Counted from the first letter of the stretch, positions 1 through 12,368 are shown. The stretch is 64,000 nucleotides of DNA from Molanna angustata (GCA_963576475.1 OY754990.1:6708751-6772750); one strand, 5' to 3'. A program made the numbers and translations. Notes: generated by a model from the sequence alone, not told the origin.

Positions 1-236
1 CAATATTGAATTATTATTTAATTATAAATGTAAATTTAGAACGCGGACTGTTTGAACGACGACGAGCGGTCGGGCAGCGTGAAGCCTAGCCTCGAGATCT
101 GGATGAGCGGAATGCCTGGGAGCTCTGTACTTCTCCTTATATAGGGGTCGCGCTGTGAATACGGCGCAGGGCAAGATGGCGCCTGCCGACGAAACTCAGC
201 TTCGCGGCGCAATCGGTGATTGCGCCACAATACTTT
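1..236 (-). repeat. LTR-like dispersed repeat, copy 1 (cut by window edge)
   Basis: A GC-rich stretch in AT-rich surroundings that matches, in reverse orientation, the block at 44996-45232. On the minus strand it begins TGTGGCGC, carries a TATA-like TATATAAGG, then a GC-rich part ending toward CAATATTG at base 1. Start with TG, a TATA box and a GC-rich downstream segment resemble an LTR or promoter-bearing terminal repeat, but no coding part or primer site is seen, so the class is inferred. It continues outside the window. Confidence 0.5.
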
Positions 237-1430
237 TTGTTATTTTATTTTATGTATTTTTTTTATTCTCTTATACATATAATGATGTGTTTTGTTTGTG
301 ATAAGACAAATAAAGAATTATTGTATTTATTTATAGATCATGTAAGATAGATCAGCTTCGAAATAAACTTAATATTTCTGAAACTGCTAGTCAAATTTTA
401 GGGGCAATAAGTTTTATATTAGCAATTAATTTCTAATTATATTTATAACACCTACCTATTATATCTTGTACTGTTCAAAAATAAATATTATAATTTGTTT
501 TAGATGTCATTCATTACCAAGTGGAGTTAATCAGCTGGCTGAGTGGTCGCGAAACGATAAAAAAGGAGGCAATTATTCCCCCGAGCTCCGAACGTTGGCT
601 CTAACGTCACACTTTTACTCTGCCTTAGCATAATATAAATATGTTAGAAAATAGTTTAATTCATCTGTGCATTTACTTATAGAATTGGCTGTATGTACTC
701 AAAAATAATGTAAAATATAAAATAGCACAATTAGTGAAATTATAGCAATTTTAATTGCATTATTCAATTTATTTACTTACTACAATATTGAATAATATGA
801 AGAAATTTTAAGTAAGTATGTATATTAGGGAATTATGATATATGTACCTACATATGACCTGCTTTTTGAATACTTTTTGCTATTGAATTTTTGATTCATA
901 TTGATTAAATGAAGATTTTTTGTTCAATTATTTCCTTTTATTTTGGTTACTTCTTTACCAAGAATTTGTCTTTGTATTGATTTTTTTGTTGCATATCAAT
1001 TGTAAATGTGTTTTTGTATAAGTACCTTATTTATTTGTATAATATAGAGATTTAAAACTATTATCCACCTGTGTTTTGAAAGAAAACCTTTTTTTATATA
1101 TATTCTTTACATTTGATCATCTGTTGAAAATCTTAAAACTACTGTAGTTTGCCAAAGTTGTTGCCAGAAAGTAATCCATATATTGAACCCCTGACAATCA
1201 GAGCAACTGCAAGTGGAACAGAATCTTATGTACCTAAATAAGAAATTACACACAACTCATGTAATAGGGTAAGTACTTTGTAAAACTAAATTTTGGGCGA
1301 GCCACAAGTTGACGCTTCACGAGCCAGCAAATGTTAATGTGATGACTTTCACACTTAAAAAATACTATATTATTTTCTCACAATTGTAACCTAGTTTCTA
1401 GAGATAGATATTAATTTGGTCCAAGTCATG
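237..1430. other. No gene recognised; AT-rich intergenic
   Basis: No supported ORF. Around 533-600 there is a tRNA A-box-like TGGCTGAGTGGTC followed by a degraded B-box-like stretch, perhaps the head of an old SINE, but it does not fold well by eye. The rest is AT-rich sequence without recognisable repeats. Confidence 0.5.
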
Positions 1431-1432
1431 TT

Positions 1433-2955
<1,523 letters not shown>

Positions 2956-2959
2956 TAAA

Positions 2960-3075
2960 TGCATGAAACCATTGGGCTTTTAGCCTGTTTTTCATGCTTA
3001 TATAAATAAATAAATAAATAAATGAATGAATGAATGAATGTATGAATGAATGAATAAATAAATAAATAAATAATG
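2960..3075 (+). repeat. LINE-type 3' tail with (AAAT)n/(AATG)n microsatellite
   Basis: A short hairpin-forming GGGCTTTTAGCCTG precedes a run of AAAT then AATG tetranucleotides. Similar stem plus AAAT tails end the minus-strand LINE near 12369-12420 and the fragment at 59830-59870, so this is read as the 3' end of a CR1/L2-like LINE, otherwise deleted. The family assignment is inference. Confidence 0.5.
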
Positions 3076-3870
3076 GCCAAATTGTATTAAAAATAAAAAC
3101 TGGTGAAAATAGATTATTTTCTTGATTTTTTAATGGAGTTCAACATGTTAACGCCGTCAGCGATAAAAATGCGGTACCAACAATTTATATTTTCAAATGA
3201 GATTAGATTAAAAAATAATACACTGTTTCAACACATAAAATGATTTTAAAAATAATAAATTAGGTATGCAAAGGACACCCTGACAGCTAGACGCCAAACG
3301 ACAGACTGGTTGGAATAACGCGCGGCTTCAAAAATATTACGAATGCCTCTATCTATCCAGTTAGTGTACATCCTTGTGCTACCAGTGCTACATTTGGGTC
3401 GAGCAAGATGGCCGCCAGGGGGTTTCTCCACACCCCCTATTGGACTCAAATGTCTTAATACATATTGGTTCGAAAGTTCCATCCATTACATCCATGCTTG
3501 TCAGACACTCTATTACATATATACTCTTAGATAAAAATCTAAGATACACAATAACCATAGAAAACGTCAAATATGTCTATAGTTGAAGATTACGTAACTG
3601 ACGTTTCATTTTGCACTGAAATACGCAAATGAATTTTAACGTTCCCTAAACTTTTAACTTGGATTACTAAATCCAACGATTTAAGGGTAAAAAATTAGTA
3701 TAACTAGCATAATTTTTGTGAAACTTCCCCTCTTTTAGTATTGAGTGCCGGATTCGTCGTTTACTTTTTCCAGGATAGATTTTTACCAGCACACTAATAT
3801 CTTGCCATATAACATTGACACGGTGGAATAGAGTTTTTTAATGTATTATTTGTGAACATATTTTCAGACA
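3076..3870. other. No gene recognised; possible 5' flank and intron of the zinc-finger locus
   Basis: Contains a GC-richer patch at 3280-3490 with GCAAGATGGCCGCC, a YY1-like core. The bases just before the zinc-finger ATG (TTTTCAG, ending about 3867) look like a 3' splice site, suggesting an upstream non-coding exon not identified here. Confidence 0.35.
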
Positions 3871-5055
3871 ATGGACACTCCAGTGAACCAACGGACAAAA
3901 ATAAAAGTGGAATATACTCCTTCAATTGACAAATGCATAAGTGAAGAATTTCCTGATTTCCCAATTGAAGAATGTGAAAAAGATTTAAAAAAAGAAATCG
4001 AAGAGCAATCAGTCATTCGAAATGAAGACAAAATAAATATACCTATACTTAGAAATCACGTCGGTGGGAAGACATTATCTGAAAAGGGAAATTTAAACAG
4101 TCATAAACTAATTGATTCAGGTGAAAAACCACATGAATGCAATGTCTGTGGGAAGACATTTTCTCAAAGAGGATATTTAAACAAACATAAACTAATTCAT
4201 TCGGGTGTAAAATCACATGAATGTAATATCTGTGGGAAAACATTTTACCGAGGAGGATATTTAAAAACACATAAACTAACTCATTCGGATGAAAAACCAC
4301 ATGAATGCACTGTCTGTGGGAAGACATTTTCTCAAAGAGGACCTTTAAACAAACATAAACTAATTCATTCGGGTGAAAAATCACATGAATGCAATGTCTG
4401 TGGGAAGACATTTTATCAAAGAGGACACTTAAACGCACATAGACAATTTCATTTGGGTGAAAAACCATATGAATGCAATGTCTGTGGGAAGACATTTTTT
4501 CGTAGATCAGATTTGAACAGGCATAAACTAATTCATTCGGGTGTAAAATCACATGAATGTAATATCTGTGGGAAAACATTTAACCGAGGAGGAAATTTAA
4601 AAGCACATAAACTAACTCATTCGGATGAAAAACCACATGAATGCACTGTCTGTGGGAAGACATTTTCCCAAAGAGGACCTTTAAACAAACATAAACTAAT
4701 TCATTCGGGTGAAAAATCACATGAATGCACTGTCTGTGGGAAAACATTTTATCAAAGAGGACACTTAAACGCACATAAACTAACTCATTCGGATGAAAAA
4801 CCGCATGAATGCACTATTTGTGGGAAGACATTTTTTCGAAGAGGACAATTAACGGCACATAGACAAATTCATTCGGGTGAAAAACCATATGAATGCAATG
4901 TCTGTGGGAAGACATTTTTTCGTAGAGGAGATTTGAACATACATAAACTAACTCATTCGAATGAAAAACCACATGACTGCACTGTCTGTGGGAAGACATT
5001 TTTTCGTAGAGCAGATTTGAACAGGCATAAACTAATTCATTCGGGTGTAAAATAA
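3871..5055 (+). pseudogene. C2H2 zinc-finger array protein, 5' part, stopped by a nonsense codon
   Basis: The 394-codon frame starts at ATG just after a splice-acceptor-like TTTTCAG. Residues 1-65 are acidic and lysine-rich without a ZAD or KRAB domain. From about residue 66 there is one degenerate finger, then eleven regular C2H2 fingers of the CxVCGKTFxxRGxLxxHKLxH type joined by HSGEKPHE-like linkers, 28 residues per finger. Such arrays normally bind DNA in the nucleus. The frame ends at TAA where sister repeats have TCA, and the next finger has lost its first Cys. The nucleotide array continues for nine more fingers beyond a SINE, so the original protein was probably about twice as long. 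Fingers 2-5 and 6-9 form a higher-order repeat. A truncated but functional 11-finger protein cannot be excluded. Confidence 0.75.
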
Positions 5056-5122
5056 CATGAATATAATATCTGTGGGAAAACATTTTTGCGAAGAGGACAT
5101 TTAAACAAACATAAACAAACTC
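5056..5122 (+). pseudogene. Zinc-finger array remnant between the stop codon and SINE 1
   Basis: Continues the finger frame after the nonsense codon for one finger (key residues NICGKTFLRRGHLNKH), with the first zinc-binding Cys replaced by Tyr. It runs directly into the SINE insertion, whose flanks both read AAACTC, the presumed target duplication. Confidence 0.75.
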
Positions 5123-5309
5123 TATAGATGGGTCGATGGCAGAGCGGTTAGCGCGCTGGGCTAGTAATCCAGTGGTCGCGAGTTCGAATCCTGCCTCGAC
5201 CGATTTCGTTCACCTATAGCACAAGCATTAATGCTTATTTTAGGGAACGTAGGAAGATGTATATGTACTTGTTTAACAAGGACATATTCATTTTAAAAAA
5301 AAAAAAAAA
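5123..5309 (+). mobile_element. tRNA-derived SINE, copy 1
   Basis: The 5' part folds as a tRNA: A box TGGCAGAGCGG, B box AGTTCGAATCC, a 6-bp acceptor pairing GGTCGA with TCGACC, and an anticodon loop CTAGTAA with AGT in the anticodon position (Thr-like). It is followed by a non-tRNA body (GGGAACGTAGGAAGATG... CAAGGACATATTCA) and a poly(A) tail. Flanking AAACTC repeats at 5117-5122 and 5310-5315 are the likely target duplication. It interrupts the zinc-finger array. Other copies: 6797-6990, 25710-25844 and, reversed, 58225-58398. Confidence 0.9.
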
Positions 5310-6150
5310 AAACTCATTCGGATGAAAAATCACATGAATGTAATATCTGTGGGAAAACATTTTTGCGATGAGGACATTTAAACACACATAAACAAACTCA
5401 TTCGGATGAAAAACCGCATGAATGCACTGGCTGTGGGAAGACATTTTCTCAAAGGGGACAACTAAACAAACATAAAATAATTCATTCGGGTGTAAAATCA
5501 CATGAATGTAATATCTGTGGGAAAACATTTTACCGAGGAGGAAATTTAAAAGCACATAAACTAACTCATTCGGATGAAAAACCACATGAATGTACTGTCT
5601 GTGGGAAGATATTTTCCCAAAGAGGACTTTTAAACAAACATAATTTAATTCATTCGGGTGAAAAATCACATGAATGCACTGTCTGTGGGAAAAGATTTTA
5701 TCTAAGAGGACACTTAAACGCACATAAACTAACTCATTCGGATGAAAAACCGCATGAATGCACTATCTGTGGGAAGACATTTTTTCAAAGAGGACAATTA
5801 ACGGCACATAGACAAATTCATTCGGGTGAAAAACCATATGAATGCAATGTTTGTGGGAAGACATTTTTTCGTAGAGCAGATTTGAACAGGCATAAACTAA
5901 TTCATTCGGGTGTAAAATCACATGAATGTAATATCTGTGGGAAAACATTTTTGCGAAGAGGACATTTAAACAAACACAAACTAACTCATTCGGGTGAAAA
6001 ACCACATAAATGCAGTGTCTGTGGAAAGCCATTTTCTCAAAGACGATATTTACACACACATAAACTAACTCATTCGGATGAAAACTGCATGAATGCACTG
6101 TCTGTGGGAAGACATTTTCTCAAAGGAGACAATTAAACAAACATTAACTA
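5310..6150 (+). pseudogene. C2H2 zinc-finger array, 3' part, decayed
   Basis: Nine further C2H2 fingers resume in the same repeat register after SINE 1. A TGA interrupts the first (CGATGAGG in place of the usual CGAAGAGG), and a one-base loss near 6082 shifts the frame in the last finger. The order of finger types from about 5485 to 5970 repeats that of 4560-5055, showing that a block of about six fingers was duplicated. Several fingers keep all Cys2His2 ligands, so decay is recent or patchy. The array then runs into a LINE tail. Confidence 0.75.
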
Positions 6151-6174
6151 ATTCATTTCTCTAAAAAGGATATA

Positions 6175-6790
6175 TAAGGATAAATTAAATTCAATATTGT
6201 GTAATTTTTATATGTTAAAGGGTAGTGTTTCTCCAGCCATACTGTATTCTATGTACTATGCTATGGTCGACTCGATCATCAGCTACGCGTTAACTTGTTA
6301 CGGCTTAACCTACCCAACACACACCAATAAAATTAAACAAATTCAAATCAATTTCTCTAAAATGTTGGTGGACAACAATACAAAAAAATCATGTAATAGC
6401 CAATATGAAAAATTATTTGAAATATGTAAAATACTCCCAATACAAAAGAAAGTAAAACAGTGCATCATTTTGGAAGAATACAAAAACTAATCTTTTAAAA
6501 CAGAAATAAGTCACATGTATGGGAGGTGGCTGGCTGGCTGGCGATGGAGCGTGCCCTGCAGGTACCTAAGACAAACAACGTGTATGGAGATCGTACCAGG
6601 AAACATCTTGTACCGCATATTATTAACGCGTTGCCGATTAGGATAAGAAATATTTTAAAGTCTGACGAAACGAAAATAGTTACTATAAAAAATACTCTTA
6701 TACATCTGTATCTGAATTCAAGCGTTCGTTAGACTTTGAATTATTATTGTTGATTAATTATAGGTATATCTAATGTATTGGATATTAATT
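6175..6790 (+). mobile_element. Non-LTR retrotransposon 3' fragment (RT C-terminal region)
   Basis: Two open pieces in different frames (6197-6490 and 6526-6732) match the region after the reverse transcriptase of Jockey/CR1-like LINEs: a segment with ILYSMYYAMVDSIISYALTC, then YGDRTRKHLVPHIINALP typical of the C-terminal end. The element is 5' truncated, frameshifted and has a small GGCT tandem near 6528. It lies at the end of the zinc-finger array and is followed directly by SINE copy 2. Confidence 0.7.
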
Positions 6791-6796
6791 ATAATT

Positions 6797-6990
6797 CGGA
6801 TGGGTGGATGGCAGAGCGGTTTGCGCGCTGGGTTAGTAATCCAGTGGTCGCGAGTTCGAATCCTGCCTCGACCGATCTCGTTCACCTATAGGACAAGCAT
6901 TTATGCTTAGTTTAGGGAACGTAGGAAGATGTATATGTACTTGTTTAACAAGGACATATTCATTTTTGTTAAAAAAAAAAGAAAAAAAAA
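6797..6990 (+). mobile_element. tRNA-derived SINE, copy 2
   Basis: Same family as copy 1: head GGATGGCAGAGCGG, anticodon loop CTAGTAA, B box AGTTCGAATCC, the GTAGGAAGATG body and an A-rich tail. It sits at the end of the LINE fragment. A clean target duplication is not obvious. Confidence 0.88.
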
Positions 6991-7074
6991 TATTATGTGT
7001 AAGGTTTATTTAATTTTTTTTTGATATGTTATAAAAATATAAAAATACTTGGTTAAAGTTCTATTATATTTATT

Positions 7075-7118
7075 GGATTATTGACGCGTTTCGTGCAAAG
7101 CACATCGTCAGAATAATG
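7075..7118 (-). ncRNA. Hammerhead-ribozyme-like motif in PLE copy A
   Basis: On the minus strand the order is ATTATT, CTGACGA, a GTGC/GCAC hairpin with TTT loop, GAAA, self-complementary ACGCGT, C, then AATAAT. This matches a type I hammerhead: CUGANGA and GAAA core boxes, stem II GTGC/GCAC, a very short stem III ACGCGU with UC at the cleavage position, and stem I ATTATT/AATAAT. There is one extra U between the first core box and stem II. Hammerheads are known in the terminal repeats of PLEs. Confidence 0.75.
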
Positions 7119-7478
7119 CTCTACAAGACTGAAACTAGTGGTTATATACAAAATTTACATGACAGGTGTATAAAAATGTTGGTTTTTGAACGGTTGAAAA
7201 GAAGTTATATAATGCAAATGAATCTATACAAATCTACGTTTTAATATAATGAAAGTAGTTGGGTCACTGGTTGTAGTCCCCTGTATCCATTAGGTCTGTA
7301 ACAAAAGAAAAGACAGCAGTAAAATTCGAAAGGTAAATAATATTGTATTTATTGGTTTATTGTTATCTTTTAAGTGTGGTTAAAACCAATGTATTTCATA
7401 GATATGTGGTAGTTATAATTATGAACAGCTTAATTTTAATCTTAATGCATTGAACAACAAAGGAAGGTATATGTCTGT

Positions 7479-8860
7479 CTAACCCATCGGTTTCAATAAT
7501 GGTGAATATATATGATCAATTTGTTTATTGATGAGTAATTTTTGTGGATCCTTTTTTACTCTGTTTATTTCTAATATTTCTAGTCGGTCAAGTTTTCTCC
7601 CTTTTATTCCCCGATGTATTATATTTATATTATGGTTACTATTAAATTGGTGGTTGTTTTCGTTTATATGTTCTGCAAAATTTGAGGTGTCTTTCTTTAA
7701 TCTAATGCATGCCATGTGTTCTTTAATTCTTGTTTTAAAGGCACGGCCTGTTTGTCCAATATATGTTCCCGTACATGAGTTACAATTTAGTTCATAAATT
7801 CCGCTGTTATTCAACTGTTCAACCTTGTCTTTATTATTTATTAACAATTTACCTAATGTATTTGGATTAGAAAATGCAATATTTTTGCCAGTTTTTTTGA
7901 TGACTCTACTAATATTTGTTGTGACATTTCCGACGTAGGATAGTTTGACCCATTTATTAAATTTTTCATTTAAATTTGTTAGACCTGGTGCAATATTTTT
8001 TAACAATAACTTCTTTTTCTTTTTAAATATCAGATTGTCTATTAAGTTTTCATTGTAACCATTATTATATGCTAACGTTTTTATTGTTTTTAATTCATCT
8101 AAATATTTATTTTGACTCTGTGGTACATGCAATAACCTGTGAATTAGTGAGTGGAAAGTGGATAATTTATGTGACATATGATGACGGGATTTATTGTGAA
8201 TAATATTATCACTGAATGTCGGTTTTCTGTATATACTAAAACTAAGTTTATTTTCTAATATTTCTATGTTGAGATCTAAAAAATTTAAAGAATTACCTCC
8301 TATTTCCATTGTGAATTGAATATTTGAATTTATTGAATTTAATGCATTTAAAAACGTATTTAACTGTCGTAAGGTTCCCGTCCATAATCCAATTATATCA
8401 TCAACATATCTATAGTAAAACAATAAATTTTTAAAACCTTGAATGTTCTTAATTTTGGATTCTAAATGATTCATAAAAAAGTCTGCTAGTAAGGGAGAAA
8501 TTGGGCTACCCATCGCTAAGCCATCGGATTGTTTGTAGAATTTATTATTGAATTTAAAGTAATTTTGATCTATACACATACATAGTAAGTCTGTTAGTTC
8601 ATTCATTAACACAGGGTTTAAGTTGTTGTTAGATAGATATTCTTTCAATGAAGATTTTAACTCATTTATCGGTATACTAGTAAATAAACTGACTATAGCA
8701 AATGATACCAAAATACTGTTTTTAGGAATAACCGTATTTTTTATGTTGTCTATTAATTGTAGAGAGTTTTTTATTGCAAATTGCGGTTTAAATTCAGTTA
8801 GTTTTTGAAATAAAAAATTGGCATGTTTTGCGATTTTAAAGCACGGTGCTGAGTTATATG
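7479..8860 (-). pseudogene. PLE reverse transcriptase with GIY-YIG endonuclease, 5' truncated (copy A)
   Basis: The frame is open from about 8860 to the stop at 7479. It holds the PLE RT core (LVSF..VSLFTSIP, GLAMGSPISPLLADFF, YRYVDDIIG), a linker rich in Lys and Asn, then a C-terminal GIY-YIG domain (GIYELNCNSCTGTYIGQTGR, RTRIKEH). These enzymes copy their RNA at nicked chromosomal sites. Metal-binding Asp of RT motif A is replaced: FDV of the family reads FAI here, so polymerase activity is probably lost although YVDD and the GIY-YIG residues remain. No start codon or N-terminal region exists because the copy is 5' truncated. Confidence 0.9.
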
Positions 8861-9440
8861 AGTCATCGATTGTTCATGTCTCTGTTATATGAGTCATCGA
8901 TTGTTCATGTCTCAATCTGAGTCATCGATTGTTCATGTCTCATTTCTCATTCCTAACCTCGATATATTTTCATCAAAGAATACTTCCTGAGGCACATTTC
9001 TTTACTTCAGTCATAGCCTATCGCCAGTTTAAATTAAAATCAATGCAGCAATGTTATGCCGAACATCGCCATTGGTTTGAATTGTACATATGAATTCATT
9101 TTACCTGTACATTCAATTAAATTTACGATATTAATTGAGGACGTAAATTTATACTTCTTGTGTGTACTTTGTATGAAGTTGAATTGAAAATTGCATTACT
9201 GTAGTTTTGTTGACGCGATTCATTTTAACCATGCCTCGAATTTATGGTCGCCTTCATATTGTTACTTTTTACGGGCGTAAATATTATGTTTTATTAATAA
9301 ATCTATGTTATTCCACCGTGTTTTTTTTTAACCAAAGTAATAATTGGTAATACCTATCGAGCTACTTAGTAAATAATTCATGATTGTACGAACTTTATTT
9401 TACGTCCAATTTCAACACCATATTTGGGTTCTTACTGTTT
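8861..9440. other. Spacer between the two PLE copies
   Basis: Begins with three copies of GAGTCATCGATTGTTCATGT (about 8869, 8898, 8926). The rest is AT-rich without recognised coding sequence. ATTCCACCGTG near 9311 is the complement of CACGGTGGAAT near 3819, a short shared motif of unknown meaning. Confidence 0.5.
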
Positions 9441-10464
9441 TGGGTAGCCCAATTTCTCCCTTACTAGCAGACTTTTTTATGAATCATTTAGAATCCAAAA
9501 TTAAGAACATTCAAGGTTTTAAAAATTTATTGTTTTACTATAGATATGTTGATGATATAATTGGATTATGGACGGGAACCTTACGACAGTTAAATACGTT
9601 TTTAAATGCATTAAATTCAAATATTCAATTCACAATGGAAATAGGAGGTAATTCTTTAAATTTTTTAGATCTCAACATAGAAATATTAGAAAATAAACTT
9701 AGTTTTAGTATATACAGAAAACCGACATTCAGTGATAATATTATTCACAATAAATCCCGTCATCTTATGTCACATAAATTATCCACTTTCCACTCACTAA
9801 TTCACAGGTTATTGCATGTACCACAGAGTCAAAATAAATATTTAGATGAATTAAAAACAATAAAAACGTTAGCATATAATAATGGTTACAATGAAAACTT
9901 AATAGACAATCTGATATTTAAAAAGAAAAAGAAGTTATTGTTAAAAAATATTGCACCAGGTCTAACAAATTTAAATGAAAAATTTAATAAATGGGTCAAA
10001 CTATCCTACGTCGGAAATGTCACAACAAATATTAGTAGAGTCATCAAAAAAACTGGCAAAAATATTGCATTTTCTAATCCAAATACATTAGGTAAATTGT
10101 TAATAAATAATAAAGACAAGGTTGAACAGTTGAATAACAGCGGAATTTATGAACTAAATTGTAACTCATGTACGGGAACATATATTGGACAAACAGGCCG
10201 TGCCTTTAAAACAAGAATTAAAGAACACATGGCATGCATTAGATTAAAGAAAGACACCTCAAATTTTGCAGAACATATAAACGAAAACAACCACCAATTT
10301 AATAGTGACCATAATATAAAAAAATACATCGGGGAATAAAAGGGAGAAAACTTGACCGACTAAAAATATTAGAAATAAACAGAGTAAAAAAGGATCCACA
10401 AAAATTACTCATCAATAAACAAATTGATCATATATATTCACCATTATTGAAACCGATGGGTTAG
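9441..10464 (+). pseudogene. PLE RT/GIY-YIG fragment (copy B)
   Basis: Starts inside RT motif B (GSPISPLLADFF), keeps YVDD and the whole GIY-YIG domain, and is nearly identical to copy A. A small deletion near 10318 shifts the frame, so the frame stops at 10337; the remaining C-terminal codons (ending SPLLKPMG) continue in another frame to 10464. Compared with A it lacks three residues in the LNALNS region. The N-terminal half of the RT, including motif A, is missing, so no active enzyme can be made. Confidence 0.9.
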
Positions 10465-10823
10465 ACAGACATATACCTTCCTTTGTTGTTCAATGCATTA
10501 AGATTAAAATTAAGCTGTTCATAATTATAACTACCAAATATCTATGAAATACATTGGTTTTAACCACACTTAAAAGATAACAATAAACCAATAAATACAA
10601 TATTATTTACCTTTCGAATTTTACTGCTGTCGTTTTCTTTTGTTACAGACCTAATGGATACAGGGGACTACAACCAGTGACCCAACTACTTTCATTGTAT
10701 TAAAACGTAGATTTGTATAGATTCATTTGCATTATATAACTTCTTTTCAACCGTTCAAAAACCAACATTTTTATACACCTGTCATGTAAATTTTGTATAT
10801 AACCACTAGTTTCAGTCTTGTAG

Positions 10824-10869
10824 AGCATTATTCTGACGATGTGCTTTGCACAAAACGCGTCAATAATCC
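10824..10869 (+). ncRNA. Hammerhead-like motif with mutated core, PLE copy B
   Basis: Same arrangement as in copy A, except that GCACGAAACGCG reads GCACAAAACGCG. This changes the invariant G12 of the hammerhead core to A, so self-cleavage is expected to be lost or strongly reduced. Confidence 0.75.
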
Positions 10870-10920
10870 AATAAATATAATAGAACTTTAACCAAGTATT
10901 TTTATATTTTTATAACATAT

Positions 10921-10971
10921 CAACGTACAATGGAGTTCTATCAAGAATTGTCGATCGACAAACTAAACTTA
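10921..10971 (+). other. PLE stub: start of the next tandem ORF after the terminal repeat
   Basis: After the 3' repeat the sequence continues CGTACAATGGAGTTC and would encode MEFYQELSIDKLNL before ending at CAAACTAAACTTA. The same stub ends the palindromic copy at 47045. It suggests the RNA template read through one terminal repeat into a following copy. Confidence 0.6.
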
Positions 10972-11159
10972 ATTTTTTTTTCTTCAGATTTTTGTTTGGT
11001 CTCTGTATCTTTTATATTTGAGATTAGTTTATTGAAATAATTATATATAAATTTATAATATTATGTGAAAGAGAGAATCTGCTCTGCCAAAAAACTGCTT
11101 TGCAGTTTGGCGGGAAAATAAGAATGTATTACTTTTTATTAAAAAATAAATATCTTAAA

Positions 11160-11400
11160 AAAAAAAGCATACACAAACTAACTCATTCGGGTAAAAAACC
11201 ACATAAATGCAATGTCTGTGGAAAGCCATTTTCTCAAAGACGATATTTAAACAAACATAAACTAATTCGTTCGGGTGAAAAACACATGAATGCAATGTCT
11301 GTGGGAAGACACTTTCTCGAAGAGGACATTTAAACGAAAATAAACTAATTCTGAGTCTACAACAGTACTGACCATTAGCTATGTACCGACCATTAAATTT
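11160..11400 (+). pseudogene. Zinc-finger fragment beyond the PLE insertion
   Basis: Encodes one clear C2H2 finger (CNVCGKPFSQRRYLNKHKLIR) preceded by an HTHSGKK-like linker, then shifts frame in the next finger. It is closest to the last finger of the array at 6010-6080. It is probably part of the same locus displaced by the LINE, SINE and PLE insertions, or a separate small duplicate. Confidence 0.7.
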
Positions 11401-12130
11401 GTAGAATTGAATAAACCAGCAATACTTTAAGTCCTACTTTTTCATTTTATTATGTTAAATATCTATGATACTTTTGTCAATTTTATCTGTTTTCCTGTTG
11501 CTGTCACTTCCGATGTAAAATAAAAGACGTACAAAAAGACGATTTTGTTTCATTAATGTAAATACAAAATAGACGAAATACATAGACGCATGTATTATTT
11601 AACATGGTAGTAATCCGTGGTTTGTGGTTCGTTTAAAAGTCCCTAGTTCCGAGTCGATGACGTGTTTCACAAAATCTACAAGAGACGATTTTTTGAGGTT
11701 AAGTGCTCGTGGCTCGTGGACATAGACTTCTATTCTATTCTATATTGTTTTACGGCTATCCACTCGTCTACGAGTGATCCTAGCCATTATGCAAGTTGTA
11801 AAACATAATTAAGATTTAACAACGAGGTATCAAAAGATCTGTAGGTATTGTTATAAAAAGTCAAACTAAAATTTATTCTTTATGCGTTCAAATGGTGCAA
11901 GGGTAATATTTTATACATAATGTTATTATTGTTGTCACCTCGAATAATACTGTAGATCGCCGAAATGAATGTTTCAATGATAATAATAGGTACATACATA
12001 TATAATAAGTAGCGTAAACAAACAAGTTGGTATTATCACTGGTAAAACACGGGTGCTATAATATTGTCGCTGCGATGCTCGATGAGCCGGTATTATATTA
12101 TACTCATTGAGTCGGTGTTAGTTAATACCG
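11401..12130. other. No gene recognised
   Basis: AT-rich sequence with no supported ORF, between the zinc-finger remnant and the 3' end of the I-clade element, whose exact 3' boundary is not visible. Confidence 0.4.
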
Positions 12131-12132
12131 CG

Positions 12133-12368
12133 AGGGGCAGCCAAAAAGTTTTTAGATGTTTTTATTATTTTTTTTAAGAAAGTTAGTTAGTATAAATATG
12201 ATATTCGATTCTTCCAAAGATAGTAAATGTATGATATTCACTGGGAGTGTATCGCATTCTTCCACAATTGCTGTAAGAAATTCAGATCTCTGATATAATG
12301 GACATTCAAAGAAGACATGATCCAGAGTATCGACCGATGTTCCACAGTCGCATGTGGGGGATGATAAT
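12133..12368 (-). pseudogene. I-clade ORF2, C-terminal piece
   Basis: Encodes the conserved C-x-C-x8-H-x4-C motif near the end of I-clade ORF2 (CDCGTSVDTLDHVFFECPLY) and about 45 further residues ending at a TAG near 12157. The segment aligns with the plus-strand relative at 53.9 kb (CECGLDEESENHVFFSCP). It is separated from the preceding part of ORF2 by the 6.9-kb LINE. Confidence 0.8.
12364..12368. repeat. Target-site duplication ATAAT, left of the CR1/Jockey-like LINE
   Basis: ATAAT here and at 19278-19282 flanks the 6.9-kb LINE. Removing the LINE and one ATAAT rejoins the I-element coding frame without a gap. Confidence 0.85.

Larger units (their letters stand above)
7009..10984. mobile_element. 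Composite Penelope-like element (PLE) insertion, two head-to-head copies
   Basis: Copy A (7021-8860, minus) and copy B (9441-10971, plus) are nearly identical, 5' truncated to different extents, and have their 3' ends facing outward. The left boundary is TTTAATTTTTTTT and the right boundary has TTAATTTTTTTT just after the conserved end CAAACTAAACTTA, which may be one target duplication around the whole unit. A 580-bp spacer lies between the copies. This fits a single integration event producing an inverted dimer, as known for PLEs, but two independent insertions cannot be fully ruled out. Confidence 0.75.

Noticed and set aside
4049..4774. Minus-strand ORFs opposite the zinc-finger array
   Set aside because: Repetitive shadow frames of the plus-strand finger repeats.
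5131..5202. A functional tRNA-Thr gene
   Set aside because: The cloverleaf is good, but the same head with the same body and A tail recurs at three other sites, so it is a SINE head.
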